DNA of 64,000 nucleotides from Actinomadura hallensis (GTDB taxonomy: Bacteria; Actinomycetota; Actinomycetes; Streptosporangiales; Streptosporangiaceae): assembly GCF_006716765.1 (NCBI RefSeq), contig NZ_VFPO01000001.1:1-64000 (forward strand), given 5' to 3'. The translations under genes were made by a program, and so were the position numbers. The notes beneath the pieces were generated by a model that did no database searches, was not told the DNA's origin, and saw only the letters and a program-made list of their open reading frames with translations. Within the stretch, counting starts at the first letter, position 1, and each line of letters starts with the position of its first letter. Positions 15,652 through 24,221 of the stretch are shown here, piece by piece.

Positions 15652-16560
15652 TCATAGGAATCGGGCGATCTCGTGCCGGATCGCCTGGAGGTCCCAGAGC
15701 GTCCGGCCGTAGGCGGGCCGTGAGCGGAGCCAGGCGGCGGTCTCCGCGAGCGCGGCCTCCCCCAGCCCCACAGCCTGCGCGGCCAGGCCGATCCGCTCGT
15801 GGTCGAGACCCCGCATCATCCAGCGGAAGCCCTCCCCCTCCTCGCCCAGCCGGTTGCGCGCGGGCACACGGCACTCGTCGAACACCAGCTCGCCGGTGTC
15901 GGACGAGCGCCATCCGGTCTTCTCGAACGTCCGCCCGTTGGACAGGCCGGGGGTGCCGCGTTCCACGACGAACAGCGACAGCCCGTGCCGTCCCGGCCCG
16001 CCGGTGCGGGCGACGACGAAGAACAGGTCGGCGATGTTCGCGTTGGTGATGAAGGTTTTGCGGCCGTCGAGGACGTAGGCGTCGCCGTCCCGGCGGGCGC
16101 GGACGGCGAGGCGGGTCAGGTCGGAGCTCGCGTCCGGCTCCGTCACCGCGAGCGCGCAGATCCTCCGGCCGGACAACACGTCGGGCAGGAACCGGCGGCG
16201 CTGCTCGTCGTCGCCCGCGCGGGAGAGGTGCAGCGCGGAGAAGTCGGTGTGCGTGGTGATCGAGCTGGCGACGCCGCCGAACGTGGACCGTCCCAGTTCC
16301 TCGTTCAGGACGACGGCGCCCCGCGTCCCGGCGCCTCCCCCGCCGTGCCCGGCCGGGAACGACAGGCCGAGCAGGCCCAGTCTCCCCAGCTCTCGGAAGG
16401 CCTCACCGGGGACCCTCAGCTCCGACTCCCAGCGGGGCGCGCGCGGGACGACGTACTCCCGCACGAACCGTCGCAGGACGTCACGCAGGGCCCGGTGCTC
16501 CTCCTCAAGGAACGTGTCGTCGAGCAGAAGCGAGTCGATGACGCGGTTGCTAGCGGACAT
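15652..16560 (-). pseudogene. C-terminally truncated acyl-CoA dehydrogenase
   Basis: 302 residues against about 380 for the family. The N-terminal and FAD-binding domains are intact (ALAVTEPDASSDLTRLAVRAR, KTFITNANIADLFFVVAR), and the first part of the C-terminal domain is present (GLDHERIGLAAQAVGLGEAAL). The chain stops at LQAIRHEIARFL, losing the final helices including the normal IYEGT Glu region. A Glu in LDHERIG matches the position used by isovaleryl-CoA dehydrogenase, so activity cannot be excluded. Last gene of the Liv transporter transcript, overlapping the amidase end by 11 bases; the deletion or recombination point is next to the convergent VOC gene. Confidence 0.75.
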
Positions 16561-18040
16561 TGGCCTGTGGGATCTGCGGCGCGTGCGGCGCGAACGTGGT
16601 CATCGCGCTGATCACCGTGTCGTCTCGGCCGGGCCCGGCGACCCACTGGAGACCGATCGGAAGTCCGTCCCGGCCGGCGCCGAGCGGCTGCGTCCCGCAG
16701 GGGAGCGCGGCCAGGTTCGCCAGGACGTTGTAGCGCAGGTGCGCCTCGGCGATCGGCAGCTCCGTTCCGCCGACGGGGATCACGCCCTCCGCGGCGGCGT
16801 CCACCCGGGGCGCGACGCACGGCATCGTCGGGGTGGCGAGCAGGTCGACGCGGGAGAGCACCGCCAGCGCCTCGCCGCGCAGGACGTGCCGCACCCGCTG
16901 CGCCCGCACGTACGCGGCCGCGGGCAGCTGCTCCGCGAGGTCGAGCATGGCGCGGACGTCGGCGCCGAACAGCTCGTCCCGGCCGGGGCCGCGCCGTTCG
17001 CGGTGGTAGTCGAGGCACTCCGCGAGGATGATCGTCATTCCCGCGGCGGTGCCCGCCCAGCCGTGCGGGATCTCCACGTCCACGACCTCGCCGCCCAGTT
17101 CCCGGACGGCGGCGAGCGCCCGCTCGAACGCGGCGCCGATGCCGGGGTCGAGGGGTTCGTCCAGGGTGCCCGCCGGCACGCCGATCCGCAGCCCCTCGAA
17201 CCCGGCGGGACGGGCCGCGCCGCCCTCCGCGGGGATGATCCCCATACCGGACGCCGACGCCGCGATGTCCTCCGCGGTGGCGGCGAGGAGGCCGACCCGG
17301 TCCAGCGACCAGGCGAGCGGCAGCACGCCGTCGCCGGGCAGCCTCCCGGGCGACGGGACGAACCCGGCCGTGCCGCAGTAGGCGGCGGGGATCCGCACCG
17401 ACCCGGCGGTGTCGCTGCCGAGCGCGACCCGGACGTGCCCGGCGGCCACGGCCGCCGCCGACCCGCCGGACGAGCCGCCCGGGATCCGCTCCGTGTCGTG
17501 CGGGTTGCGGGTCGGGGGCGTGGTGCCGCCGAACGCGTACTCGTGCGTGGTGGTCTTGCCGACGATCACGGCGCCGGCCTCCCGGAGCCGGGCCGCGCAT
17601 CCGGCGTCGGCGGCCGGGATGCGTTCCCGGCCCGGTCCGCTGAGATGCTTCGACCCGCCGCCGGTGGGCAGGCCGGCCACGTCGATGAGGTCCTTCACCC
17701 CGACCGGAAGGCCGTGCAAGGGCCCCGGATTCCCGCGTTCCGCCCGGGCACGGGCGGTCTCGGCCTGGGCGCGGGCGCCGTCGGCGTCCACCAGCGCCCA
17801 GGCCCGCAGTTCGCCGTCGGTGGCGGCGATCCGCTCCAGCGCCCGCTCGGTGAGCTCCACCGGGTCCAGCCCGTGCCCGGGGGCCGCGGCGGGGACCGGC
17901 TCCGAGGTGTCCGCCGGCGGGTCCGCCTGGTGGAGCGCGCCGGGCAGGGTTTCCTCCGCGAGCGGGATGCGGTAGAGGCGATCCAGGTCGGCATGCAGCG
18001 GGCCGCCCGACAGGGGAGCCCCGGTCCCCGCGCCCATCAC
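16550..18040 (-). CDS. amidase (amidase-signature family)
   Basis: 496 residues. The Ser-cisSer-Lys triad regions are visible: Lys in GLPVGVKDLIDVAG (about residue 113), cis-Ser in IPGGSSGGSAAAVAAG (about 188), and nucleophile Ser in LGSDTAGSVRIPAAYCG (about 212). Such enzymes hydrolyse carboxamides to acid plus ammonia. GTG 18040 overlaps the LivF stop by GTGA; an ATG follows directly at 18037. Co-transcription with a Liv-type importer suggests the imported compound, or an intermediate, is an amide. Confidence 0.9.
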   Translation of the reverse strand: MMGAGTGAPLSGGPLHADLDRLYRIPLAEETLPGALHQADPPADTSEPVPAAAPGHGLDPVELTERALERIAATDGELRAWALVDADGARAQAETARARAERGNPGPLHGLPVGVKDLIDVAGLPTGGGSKHLSGPGRERIPAADAGCAARLREAGAVIVGKTTTHEYAFGGTTPPTRNPHDTERIPGGSSGGSAAAVAAGHVRVALGSDTAGSVRIPAAYCGTAGFVPSPGRLPGDGVLPLAWSLDRVGLLAATAEDIAASASGMGIIPAEGGAARPAGFEGLRIGVPAGTLDEPLDPGIGAAFERALAAVRELGGEVVDVEIPHGWAGTAAGMTIILAECLDYHRERRGPGRDELFGADVRAMLDLAEQLPAAAYVRAQRVRHVLRGEALAVLSRVDLLATPTMPCVAPRVDAAAEGVIPVGGTELPIAEAHLRYNVLANLAALPCGTQPLGAGRDGLPIGLQWVAGPGRDDTVISAMTTFAPHAPQIPQANVR

Positions 18041-18765
18041 GCCCCCAGGTAGGCCGACCGGACGACCTCGTCGTTGGTCAGCTCCTCGATGCTCCCCTCG
18101 ACCACGACCTCCCCCTGCCGCAGCAGGTAGCCGCGGTCGGCCAGCTCGAACGCGAGCGGCGCGTTCTGCTCGATGAGCAGGATCGACAGCCCGCTCTCCC
18201 GCAGCGCCGCGAGCGCGTCGAACACCTCACCGGTGATCTTGGGGGAGAGGCCCATGGACGGTTCGTCCAGGATGAGGATCTCCGGTTCGGCCATCAGCGC
18301 CCGCCCCACCGCGACCATCTGCTGCTCCCCGCCCGACATCGTCGAGGTCTGCTGGTCGGCGCGCTTGCGCAGCACCGGGAACAGGTCCATGACCCTCTCC
18401 AGGCGCTCCTCCACCACCTGCTTCGGCACGTTGCCGTGGTAGCAGCCGAGCTCCAGGTTGGTCCGGACGTTCTGCTCGACGAACAGGTGCCGCCCTTCGA
18501 GGACGCTGCCGATGCCCCGCGCGACCGCCTCGTGCGGGCGCCGCGACAACGGTCTGCCGTTGACCAGAAGCGTGCCCTTGGCGGGGCGGTAGAGGCCGCC
18601 CGCGACCCGCGCGAGCGTCGTCTTGCCCGCGCCGTTCGGCCCGATGACGCAGACCGCCTCGCCGCGGCCCACGTGCAGGTCCACGCCCTTGAGCGCGTTG
18701 ATCGCCCCGTACCGGTAGACGATGCCGCGCGCTTCGAGCAGCGGACGTTCCTGCGCCTGCGACAT
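18037..18765 (-). CDS. livF: branched-chain amino-acid-type ABC transporter ATPase LivF
   Basis: 242 residues. Walker A GPNGAGKTT (about 40-48), signature MSGGEQQMVAVGRAL, Walker B ILILDEPSMGLSP and the H-loop region replaced by LLIEQNAPLAF as in LivF proteins (Gln in place of His). The ATG at 18765 overlaps the LivG stop by one base (TGATG). Powers the LivHM permease with LivG. Despite the name, the substrate is likely an acid or amide used by the neighbouring acyl-CoA pathway. Confidence 0.92.
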   Translation of the reverse strand: MSQAQERPLLEARGIVYRYGAINALKGVDLHVGRGEAVCVIGPNGAGKTTLARVAGGLYRPAKGTLLVNGRPLSRRPHEAVARGIGSVLEGRHLFVEQNVRTNLELGCYHGNVPKQVVEERLERVMDLFPVLRKRADQQTSTMSGGEQQMVAVGRALMAEPEILILDEPSMGLSPKITGEVFDALAALRESGLSILLIEQNAPLAFELADRGYLLRQGEVVVEGSIEELTNDEVVRSAYLGA

Positions 18766-19538
18766 CAGTCCTCCTCGCCGGTCGGAACGGGGGCGTCGAG
18801 ATCCGGCGCCCGGTGGTGCCTGCCGCCCAGGTACGCCTCAAGGACGGCGGGGTCCCGGGTGACCTCGTCCGGCGTGCCGCGTGCGATCACCTTTCCGAAG
18901 TCGAGCACCGTGCAGTTTTCACAGACCGCGTGGACGAGGTCCATATGGTGCTCGACGAGGATCACCGTGACCCCCGAATCGCGCATCTCCTTCAGCATCC
19001 GCGCGAGGTCGCCGCGCTCCTGCGGGCTGAGGCCGGCGGCCGGCTCGTCCAGCAGGACGACCGCCGGGTCCGCCACCATCACCCGGGCCAGCTCCACCCG
19101 CCGCTGCAGCCCGTACGACAGGGCGGTGGCGGGCTCGCCGGCGAGGTCGTCCAGCGACAGGCGCCGCAGGACGTCCTCGACGCGCTCCCTGGCCTGCGCG
19201 GGACCGGCCGTCGTCCGCGCCGCGACCATCAGGTTCTGCAGGACCGACATGCTGGAGAACAGCCGCACGGTCTGGAACGTCCGCACCAGCCGCGCCCGCG
19301 TCACCAGCCGGTGGCTGGGCCAGCGGGTCACGTCCTCGCCGCCGATGAGCACCGACCCGGACGACGGGCGGTCCAGCCCGCTCAGCAGGTTCAGCAGGGT
19401 CGTCTTCCCGGCGCCGTTCGGGCCGATGATCCCGTGGATCTCGCCCTTGGCGACGGTGAAGCTCACGTCCGAGACGGCCGTCAGCCCGCCGAAGCGGCGC
19501 GTGATCCCGCGGGCCTCCGCGGTCCCCGGTGTCCTCAC
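18765..19538 (-). CDS. livG: branched-chain amino-acid-type ABC transporter ATPase LivG
   Basis: 257 residues. Walker A IGPNGAGKTTLLN, Q-loop with RTFQTVRLFSSMSVLQNLMVA, signature ALSYGLQRRVELARVM, Walker B VVLLDEPAAGLSP, and LVEHHMDLV H-loop. GTG 19538 is supported by an excellent GGAGGTG ribosome site 6-7 bases upstream, located inside the end of livM; start and livM stop overlap (GTGA). The C-terminal tail (GGRHHRAPDLDAPVPTGEED) is longer than usual. Confidence 0.92.
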   Translation of the reverse strand: MRTPGTAEARGITRRFGGLTAVSDVSFTVAKGEIHGIIGPNGAGKTTLLNLLSGLDRPSSGSVLIGGEDVTRWPSHRLVTRARLVRTFQTVRLFSSMSVLQNLMVAARTTAGPAQARERVEDVLRRLSLDDLAGEPATALSYGLQRRVELARVMVADPAVVLLDEPAAGLSPQERGDLARMLKEMRDSGVTVILVEHHMDLVHAVCENCTVLDFGKVIARGTPDEVTRDPAVLEAYLGGRHHRAPDLDAPVPTGEED

Positions 19539-20545
19539 TTCGACACCTCCGTGAGAGCGGCGCCGCTCCCGGGTCCGCGCCGCGTGAGCCGGGCCAGGAG
19601 GTTCCGGCCGATCCGCTGGATTCCCGCGAACCCGTCCGGCAGCGTGGCCATGAAGACGATGACGATGATTCCGAGGACGGTCAGCGCCCAGGAGCCTCGG
19701 CCCGGCACCACCGAGATCAGCCAGGTCACCAGCGCCGCGCCGGCGACCGCGCCGTAGATGCTGCCGAGCCCGCCGAGGATCACCATCACGAACAGCTGGA
19801 TGGAGATCGCCGCGGAGAACAGCGACGGGTCGATGGCGGTCTGCAGTGGGGCGTTCACGCCGCCCGCCAGCGCGCCGATCCCCGCCGAGATCGCGAAGAT
19901 CTGCACCTTGCGGGCGGTGATGTTCACTCCGACCGACTGCGCGGCGACCTCGTCGTCGCGGAGCGCGGCCAGTTCCCGGCCCATCCGGGCCGACAGCAGC
20001 CACCGCGACCCGAGCAGCACCAGGATCAGCACCGCCGCGACGAGGAGGTACTGGTCGCGCGGGTCCGTGAACCGGTACCCGAAGATCTCCGGGAAGGGGA
20101 TCGGCGCGTAGCCGTTGACGCCGCCGAGCGGGCCCGGCCGCATCAGGAAACCGTGGATGGCGGTCCCGACGGCGAGCGTCGCCATCGCGAGGTAGTGGCC
20201 GCGCAGCCGCAGCGCGACATAGCCGACCAGCACGCCGATGACGACCGCCAGCGCGACGCCGAGCGCGAGCGCCGGCAGGAAGGCCATCTCCCGGTCGAGC
20301 ATGAGGTACGCCGTCCCGTACGCGCCGATGGCCATGAATCCCGCCTGGCCGAGTGCGAGCTGTCCGGCGCCGCCGATGGTCAGGGTCAGCCCGACCGCGG
20401 CGATCGCCGCGACGCCGATGTTCACGCCGAGGGCGAGGTCGGTCGCGCTCGGCAGGATGAACGCGAACCCGACCAGGATCACGGCGGTCAGGAGGGTCGG
20501 GCCCAGGTGGCGCCCGGCCCGGAGGGCGAAGGCTTTGTCAGGCAA
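19535..20545 (-). CDS. livM: branched-chain amino-acid-type ABC permease LivM
   Basis: 336 residues, about 8-9 predicted membrane helices. Family text: GGAGQLALGQAGFMAIGAYGTAYLM and GGLGSIYGAVAGAALVTWL. The start is a rare TTG at 20545, supported by TGAGGAGG 7 bases upstream; it lies inside the end of livH (8-base overlap). Forms the inner-membrane channel with LivH. Confidence 0.9.
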   Translation of the reverse strand: MPDKAFALRAGRHLGPTLLTAVILVGFAFILPSATDLALGVNIGVAAIAAVGLTLTIGGAGQLALGQAGFMAIGAYGTAYLMLDREMAFLPALALGVALAVVIGVLVGYVALRLRGHYLAMATLAVGTAIHGFLMRPGPLGGVNGYAPIPFPEIFGYRFTDPRDQYLLVAAVLILVLLGSRWLLSARMGRELAALRDDEVAAQSVGVNITARKVQIFAISAGIGALAGGVNAPLQTAIDPSLFSAAISIQLFVMVILGGLGSIYGAVAGAALVTWLISVVPGRGSWALTVLGIIVIVFMATLPDGFAGIQRIGRNLLARLTRRGPGSGAALTEVSK

Positions 20546-21407
20546 GGCGCTGCCTCCTCAGGCCGAACAGGCCGTTCGGCATCACTAGCAGGATGAAGAT
20601 CAGTGCGATCAGCACGATCGGGTCGACGAGGTTGTTCGGCAGCATCAGCGCGAGCTCGCTCTCGATGACACCGAGCAGCACGGCGCCGAGGAGGACGCCG
20701 CGGGTGCTGCTGAGGCCGCCGAGCACCGCCCCGGTGAACCCCTTCAGCGTGAGCGCGGTGCCGAGCGCCCCGCCCGCGAGGGTGATCGGCGCGACGAGGA
20801 CGCCGGCCAGCGCGGACAGGCCGAACGCCAGCGCGAACGCGATGGCCCGCATCCGCGAGACGTTGATGCCGACCGCGGTGGCGGCGAGCGGGTCGGTCGC
20901 CGCGGCGACCATCCCGCGGCCGGTGCGGGTCCGCCCGAGGGCCAGCGCGAGCAGGACGCTGACGGTGATGACCACCGCCCAGATCACCAGGTCCTGGTAG
21001 CCGATCCGCACGCCCCCGAGTTCGATCGCGCCGCGGGCGACGGGCGGGAACGGCTTGCCGTCCGGGCCCCAGATGAGCTGGCCGCCGTTGGCGAACACCA
21101 GCATGATCCCGACGGTCGCGGCGATCGCGGCGATCGGGCCGTTGCCCTGCGTCGGAAGGATGACGAGTACGTCGTAGGCGATCCCGAGGACGAGGCCGAC
21201 GGCCAGCACGATCAGCGCGACGACCATGACCGTGGACAGTCCCTGGTTCACCAGCGTCAGGCCGATCAGGCCACCGATGATCACCTTGTCGCCCTGGGCG
21301 AAGTCGATGACCCCCGTCATCTTGTAGACGAGGTGGAATCCCAGGGCCACCAGCGCGTAGATGGCGCCGAGCGTGAGACCGGAGATGAGAAGGTCGATGA
21401 AGCGCAC
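20538..21407 (-). CDS. livH: branched-chain amino-acid-type ABC permease LivH
   Basis: 289 residues, about 8 hydrophobic helices. Typical start RFIDLLISGLTLGAIYALVALGF and the KGFTGAVLGGLSSTRGVLLGAVLLGVIES cytoplasmic EAA-like loop region. Starts at GTG 21407 with AAGGAA upstream. A long GC hairpin (21428-21466) separates it from the binding-protein gene. Confidence 0.91.
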   Translation of the reverse strand: MRFIDLLISGLTLGAIYALVALGFHLVYKMTGVIDFAQGDKVIIGGLIGLTLVNQGLSTVMVVALIVLAVGLVLGIAYDVLVILPTQGNGPIAAIAATVGIMLVFANGGQLIWGPDGKPFPPVARGAIELGGVRIGYQDLVIWAVVITVSVLLALALGRTRTGRGMVAAATDPLAATAVGINVSRMRAIAFALAFGLSALAGVLVAPITLAGGALGTALTLKGFTGAVLGGLSSTRGVLLGAVLLGVIESELALMLPNNLVDPIVLIALIFILLVMPNGLFGLRRQRLA

Positions 21408-21427
21408 GGGCGGGTTCCTTCGGACCG

Positions 21428-21466
21428 GACGGCGGCCGGCCGGTCGAAGCCGGTCCGGCCGCCGTC
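21428..21466 (-). promoter_or_regulatory. intercistronic hairpin between binding-protein gene and livH
   Basis: Perfect 12-base arms GACGGCGGCCGG (21428-21439) and CCGGCCGCCGTC (21455-21466) with further pairing inside. It lies in the 78-base gap within the operon. Such structures usually stabilise the upstream binding-protein message or terminate part of transcription, giving excess binding protein. Confidence 0.6.
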
Positions 21467-21485
21467 GTTCTGCTGCTTGCCGGGA

Positions 21486-22643
21486 TCAGCCCTGGTCGGG
21501 GGCGGCGAACTCACCGCCCTTGAAGGTGACCGGCTTGAACGCGTCGGCGTTCGGGCCGCCGTGGTACTCGTCGGTGTACTCGAGCTTGCCGATGATGCTC
21601 TCGAAGTTCAGCGACTGGATCGCCTCGGCGAGGGCCTTGCCCTCGTAGGCGTCGGCCTTCTCGATGGCCGCGGCGACCATCTTCACCGCGACGTAGGCGT
21701 ACGCGCTGAGGACCGAGGCGCCCTCGTTGTACTTCGCCTGGTAGGCGTCGAGGAACTTCTTGGTCTCGGCGTCGGGGTCGCCGTAGTTGACCGGGGTCAG
21801 CGAGACGACCTTGTCGGCGGCGGCGCCGGCGGTGTCCGGGACGGTCGGGGTGGAGAAGGCCAGGTCCCCGATGATGTGGCCGTCGAAGCCGGTGTTCACC
21901 ACGGCCTTCAGCAGCAGGGAGTCGGCGGAGCCTCCGCCGCCGTACAGGAAGATCGCGTCCGGCTTGGCGGCGGCGGACTTGCTGGCCTGCGAGGTGAAGT
22001 CGAACTTGCCGGTGTCGAAGCCTTCGGAGCTGACCATCTCGATCCCGGCCTCCTTGGCGAAGGCCGTGACGTCCTTGTTGCCCTCCTGGCCGTACGGGGT
22101 GTTGCCCCAGATGATCGCGGCCTTCTTGACGCCCTTCGACTTGGCGTACTCGACCATGGCCTGCGAGTTGGCCTTGCCCGGCAGCGGCACCCCGAAGACG
22201 TGCTTCTTGCCGTTGGCGATGTGCGGCTGGGCGACCAGCAGAACCTGGGTGACGCCGTACTGCTCGGCGAGCGGGGCCGAGGCCATGGCGTTCGCGGTGA
22301 TGCCGGGGCCGATGACGACCGGCACCTTCGCGTCGGTGGCGAGCTTCTTGAACCCGGCGGTGGTCAGGTTCACCGAGCCCTGGTCGTCCTCGGTCTTCAA
22401 CTTGAGCTTGCGGCCCTTCACGCCGCCGGCCGCGTTGATCTCCTCCACGGCCACTTCCATGCCCCTGTGCTCCTGCTGGCCGACGGCGCCGACGGCCCCG
22501 GTCATGGAGTTCAGGACGCCGATGGTGTAGGTGTCGCCAGAAGCATCAGATGTATCCGATCCAGACGACCCACAGGCCGTTAGGGAAACGGCCAGAGCGG
22601 TCAGTGCCGCAATGACCGCGGGGCGACGCATGGCTGCTCTCAT
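21486..22643 (-). CDS. Liv-type periplasmic-binding lipoprotein
   Basis: 385 residues. Lipoprotein signal peptide MRRPAVIAALTALAVSLTACGSSG, with the lipobox Cys at about residue 24. Then the type-I binding fold of LivJ/LivK: YTIGVLNSMTGAVGAVGQQEHRGMEVAVEEINAAGGV and later KGVKKAAIIWGNTPYGQEG. ATG 22643 is preceded by GAGGAGA about 5 bases upstream. A regulon motif lies 66 bases upstream. The ligand is unknown; the GAVGAVGQQEHRG ligand-loop does not identify a specific amino acid. Confidence 0.92.
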   Translation of the reverse strand: MRAAMRRPAVIAALTALAVSLTACGSSGSDTSDASGDTYTIGVLNSMTGAVGAVGQQEHRGMEVAVEEINAAGGVKGRKLKLKTEDDQGSVNLTTAGFKKLATDAKVPVVIGPGITANAMASAPLAEQYGVTQVLLVAQPHIANGKKHVFGVPLPGKANSQAMVEYAKSKGVKKAAIIWGNTPYGQEGNKDVTAFAKEAGIEMVSSEGFDTGKFDFTSQASKSAAAKPDAIFLYGGGGSADSLLLKAVVNTGFDGHIIGDLAFSTPTVPDTAGAAADKVVSLTPVNYGDPDAETKKFLDAYQAKYNEGASVLSAYAYVAVKMVAAAIEKADAYEGKALAEAIQSLNFESIIGKLEYTDEYHGGPNADAFKPVTFKGGEFAAPDQG

Positions 22644-22708
22644 GGTGTCTCCTCAGTGATCGCCGTGGTCGGGCGATGCAGAGCACCCCCATCCAGACCA
22701 GGGAGTGA

Positions 22709-22723
22709 ATATGTCAGAGTTTG
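22709..22723. promoter_or_regulatory. regulon motif upstream of the Liv importer operon
   Basis: ATATGTCAGAGTTTG, 66 bases before the start of the binding-protein gene (22643). Confidence 0.55.
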
Positions 22724-22984
22724 CAGGATGTAGTCGGGTCAAGACAAGCCCCCGGCGGTGGTTCATCGCCCGCTCCGGGCCGGAGGTGATCCGTTGGTGG
22801 CGGCTTCTCCGGCTGTGCCGCAGGGCCTCTCCGGTGCCGATAGGAGCCAGAAAGGCCCTGCTCGCAGGGCATCTCGGCGGCTGTTCCGAGATGCCGCTCC
22901 GTCCTGCCGCGGCGCCGGGGCCGTAGGTCGCGGCCGACGCGCGGGGGCATGCTCGACCCTGAGGCCGAGGGGTGGCTAGAGTGT

Positions 22985-23000
22985 ATACATCAGTCTTTTA
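22985..23000 (+). promoter_or_regulatory. regulon motif upstream of the acyl-CoA dehydrogenase/hydratase pair
   Basis: ATACATCAGTCTTTTA, 84 bases before GTG 23085. The flanking TGTATACA is itself palindromic, a common feature of FCD-type GntR sites. Confidence 0.58.
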
Positions 23001-23084
23001 CATCCGGGCAACATGACTGACCTCGGAAGTGCCCTCTGTACAGGGGAAGCGTACGAGTCAGACCAGCAAACGAGGAGGACGAGC

Positions 23085-24221
23085 GTGCGCCCGACATCCG
23101 AGAGACCGGCGGAGCTGGACGAGCTGCGCGAGACCGTTCTGCGGACCTGCCGCGACTTCGGGCACGAGTACTACGTCCGCTCGTCCGTCGCGGGCGACAA
23201 CGCCCGCGAGCTGTGGCGCGCCCTCGGCGGCGTCGGCGCCCTCGGCGCCGGCATCTCGGAGGAGTACGGCGGCGCGGGCGCGGGCGTCGAGGCCCTCGCC
23301 GTGGTCGCCGAGTCGATCGCCGAGGCCGGCCTGCCGCTCATGCTCGTCGCGCTGTCCCCCGCGGTGTGCGCGACCATGGTCGACGAGTTCGGAACCCCCG
23401 AGCAGAAGGCCGAATGGCTGCCGGGCCTCGCGGACGGCTCCAAGGTCCTCGGCTTCGCCATCACCGAGCCCGACGCCGGTTCGAACACCCACAACATCCG
23501 GATGCGCGCCCGCCGCGAAGGCGCCTCGTGGGTGCTGTCAGGCCAGAAGTACTACGTCTCGCACGTCGACAACGCCGACGCGCTCCTCACGGTCGCCCGC
23601 GTCGACGACGAGCTGAAGGTCTTCATCGTCCCGACCGATGTGCCCGGCCTGACGAAGAGCCCCATCGAAGTCGAGATCCTTTCTCCGGAGCGCCAGTACA
23701 GCGTCTTCTATGACGACGTCCGGCTGGACGAGTCGGCGATCGTCGGGCCGGACGCGGGGATGGCCGTCCTGTACGCGGGCCTCAACCCCGAGCGCATCGT
23801 CAGCGCCGCCCTCCTGAACGGCATCGCCAGGTACGCGCTGGACATCGCCGTCGCCTACGCCCGCGAACGGACGGTGTGGAGCGTGCCCATCGGCGCGCAC
23901 CAGGCCGTGTCCCATCCCCTCGCCAGGGCGGAGACGGCCCTGGCCGCGTCCCGGCTGCTCACGGCGTCCGCAGCCCGCGCGTTCGACCGCGGAGAGCCCG
24001 GCGGGGTCGAGGCCGCGATGGCGAAGCTGACCGCCTCCGACGTCGCGTACAACGCGCTCGACGCCGCCATGCAGACCCTCGGCGGCAACGGCATGTCCCG
24101 CGAGTACGGCCTGGCCACGCTGCACGGCCTGGTCCGCCTCTTCCGGATCGCCCCGGTCAGCTCCGAGATGCTGCTGAACCACATCGCGCACAAGCGCCTG
24201 GCCCTCCCCCGCTCCTACTGA
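23085..24221 (+). CDS. acyl-CoA dehydrogenase
   Basis: 378 residues. N-terminal helical domain, FAD region FAITEPDAGSNTHNIRMRAR and QKYYVSHVDNADALL, and C-terminal LGGNGMSREYGLATLHGLVRLFRIAPVSSEMLLNHIA. In this subgroup APVSSEM replaces the EGT catalytic text of medium-chain enzymes, so its base may be the Glu in SSEM or elsewhere. GTG 23085 has GAGGAGGA about 5 bases upstream; an in-frame ATG at 23013 is rejected. Followed by the hydratase gene with a one-base overlap. Confidence 0.9.
   Translation: MRPTSERPAELDELRETVLRTCRDFGHEYYVRSSVAGDNARELWRALGGVGALGAGISEEYGGAGAGVEALAVVAESIAEAGLPLMLVALSPAVCATMVDEFGTPEQKAEWLPGLADGSKVLGFAITEPDAGSNTHNIRMRARREGASWVLSGQKYYVSHVDNADALLTVARVDDELKVFIVPTDVPGLTKSPIEVEILSPERQYSVFYDDVRLDESAIVGPDAGMAVLYAGLNPERIVSAALLNGIARYALDIAVAYARERTVWSVPIGAHQAVSHPLARAETALAASRLLTASAARAFDRGEPGGVEAAMAKLTASDVAYNALDAAMQTLGGNGMSREYGLATLHGLVRLFRIAPVSSEMLLNHIAHKRLALPRSY

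Larger units (their letters stand above)
22644..23084. other. divergent control region between Liv importer and acyl-CoA dehydrogenase
   Basis: 441 bases with no gene I can support. It holds two regulon motifs (22709-22723 and 22985-23000). The part between them is GC-rich and featureless to the eye. Confidence 0.55.

Noticed and set aside
22536-22560. Sequence GCATCAGATGTATCC resembling the regulon motif
   Set aside because: It lies inside the coding sequence of the binding lipoprotein (linker after the lipobox) and diverges in the TTT half; counted as chance.
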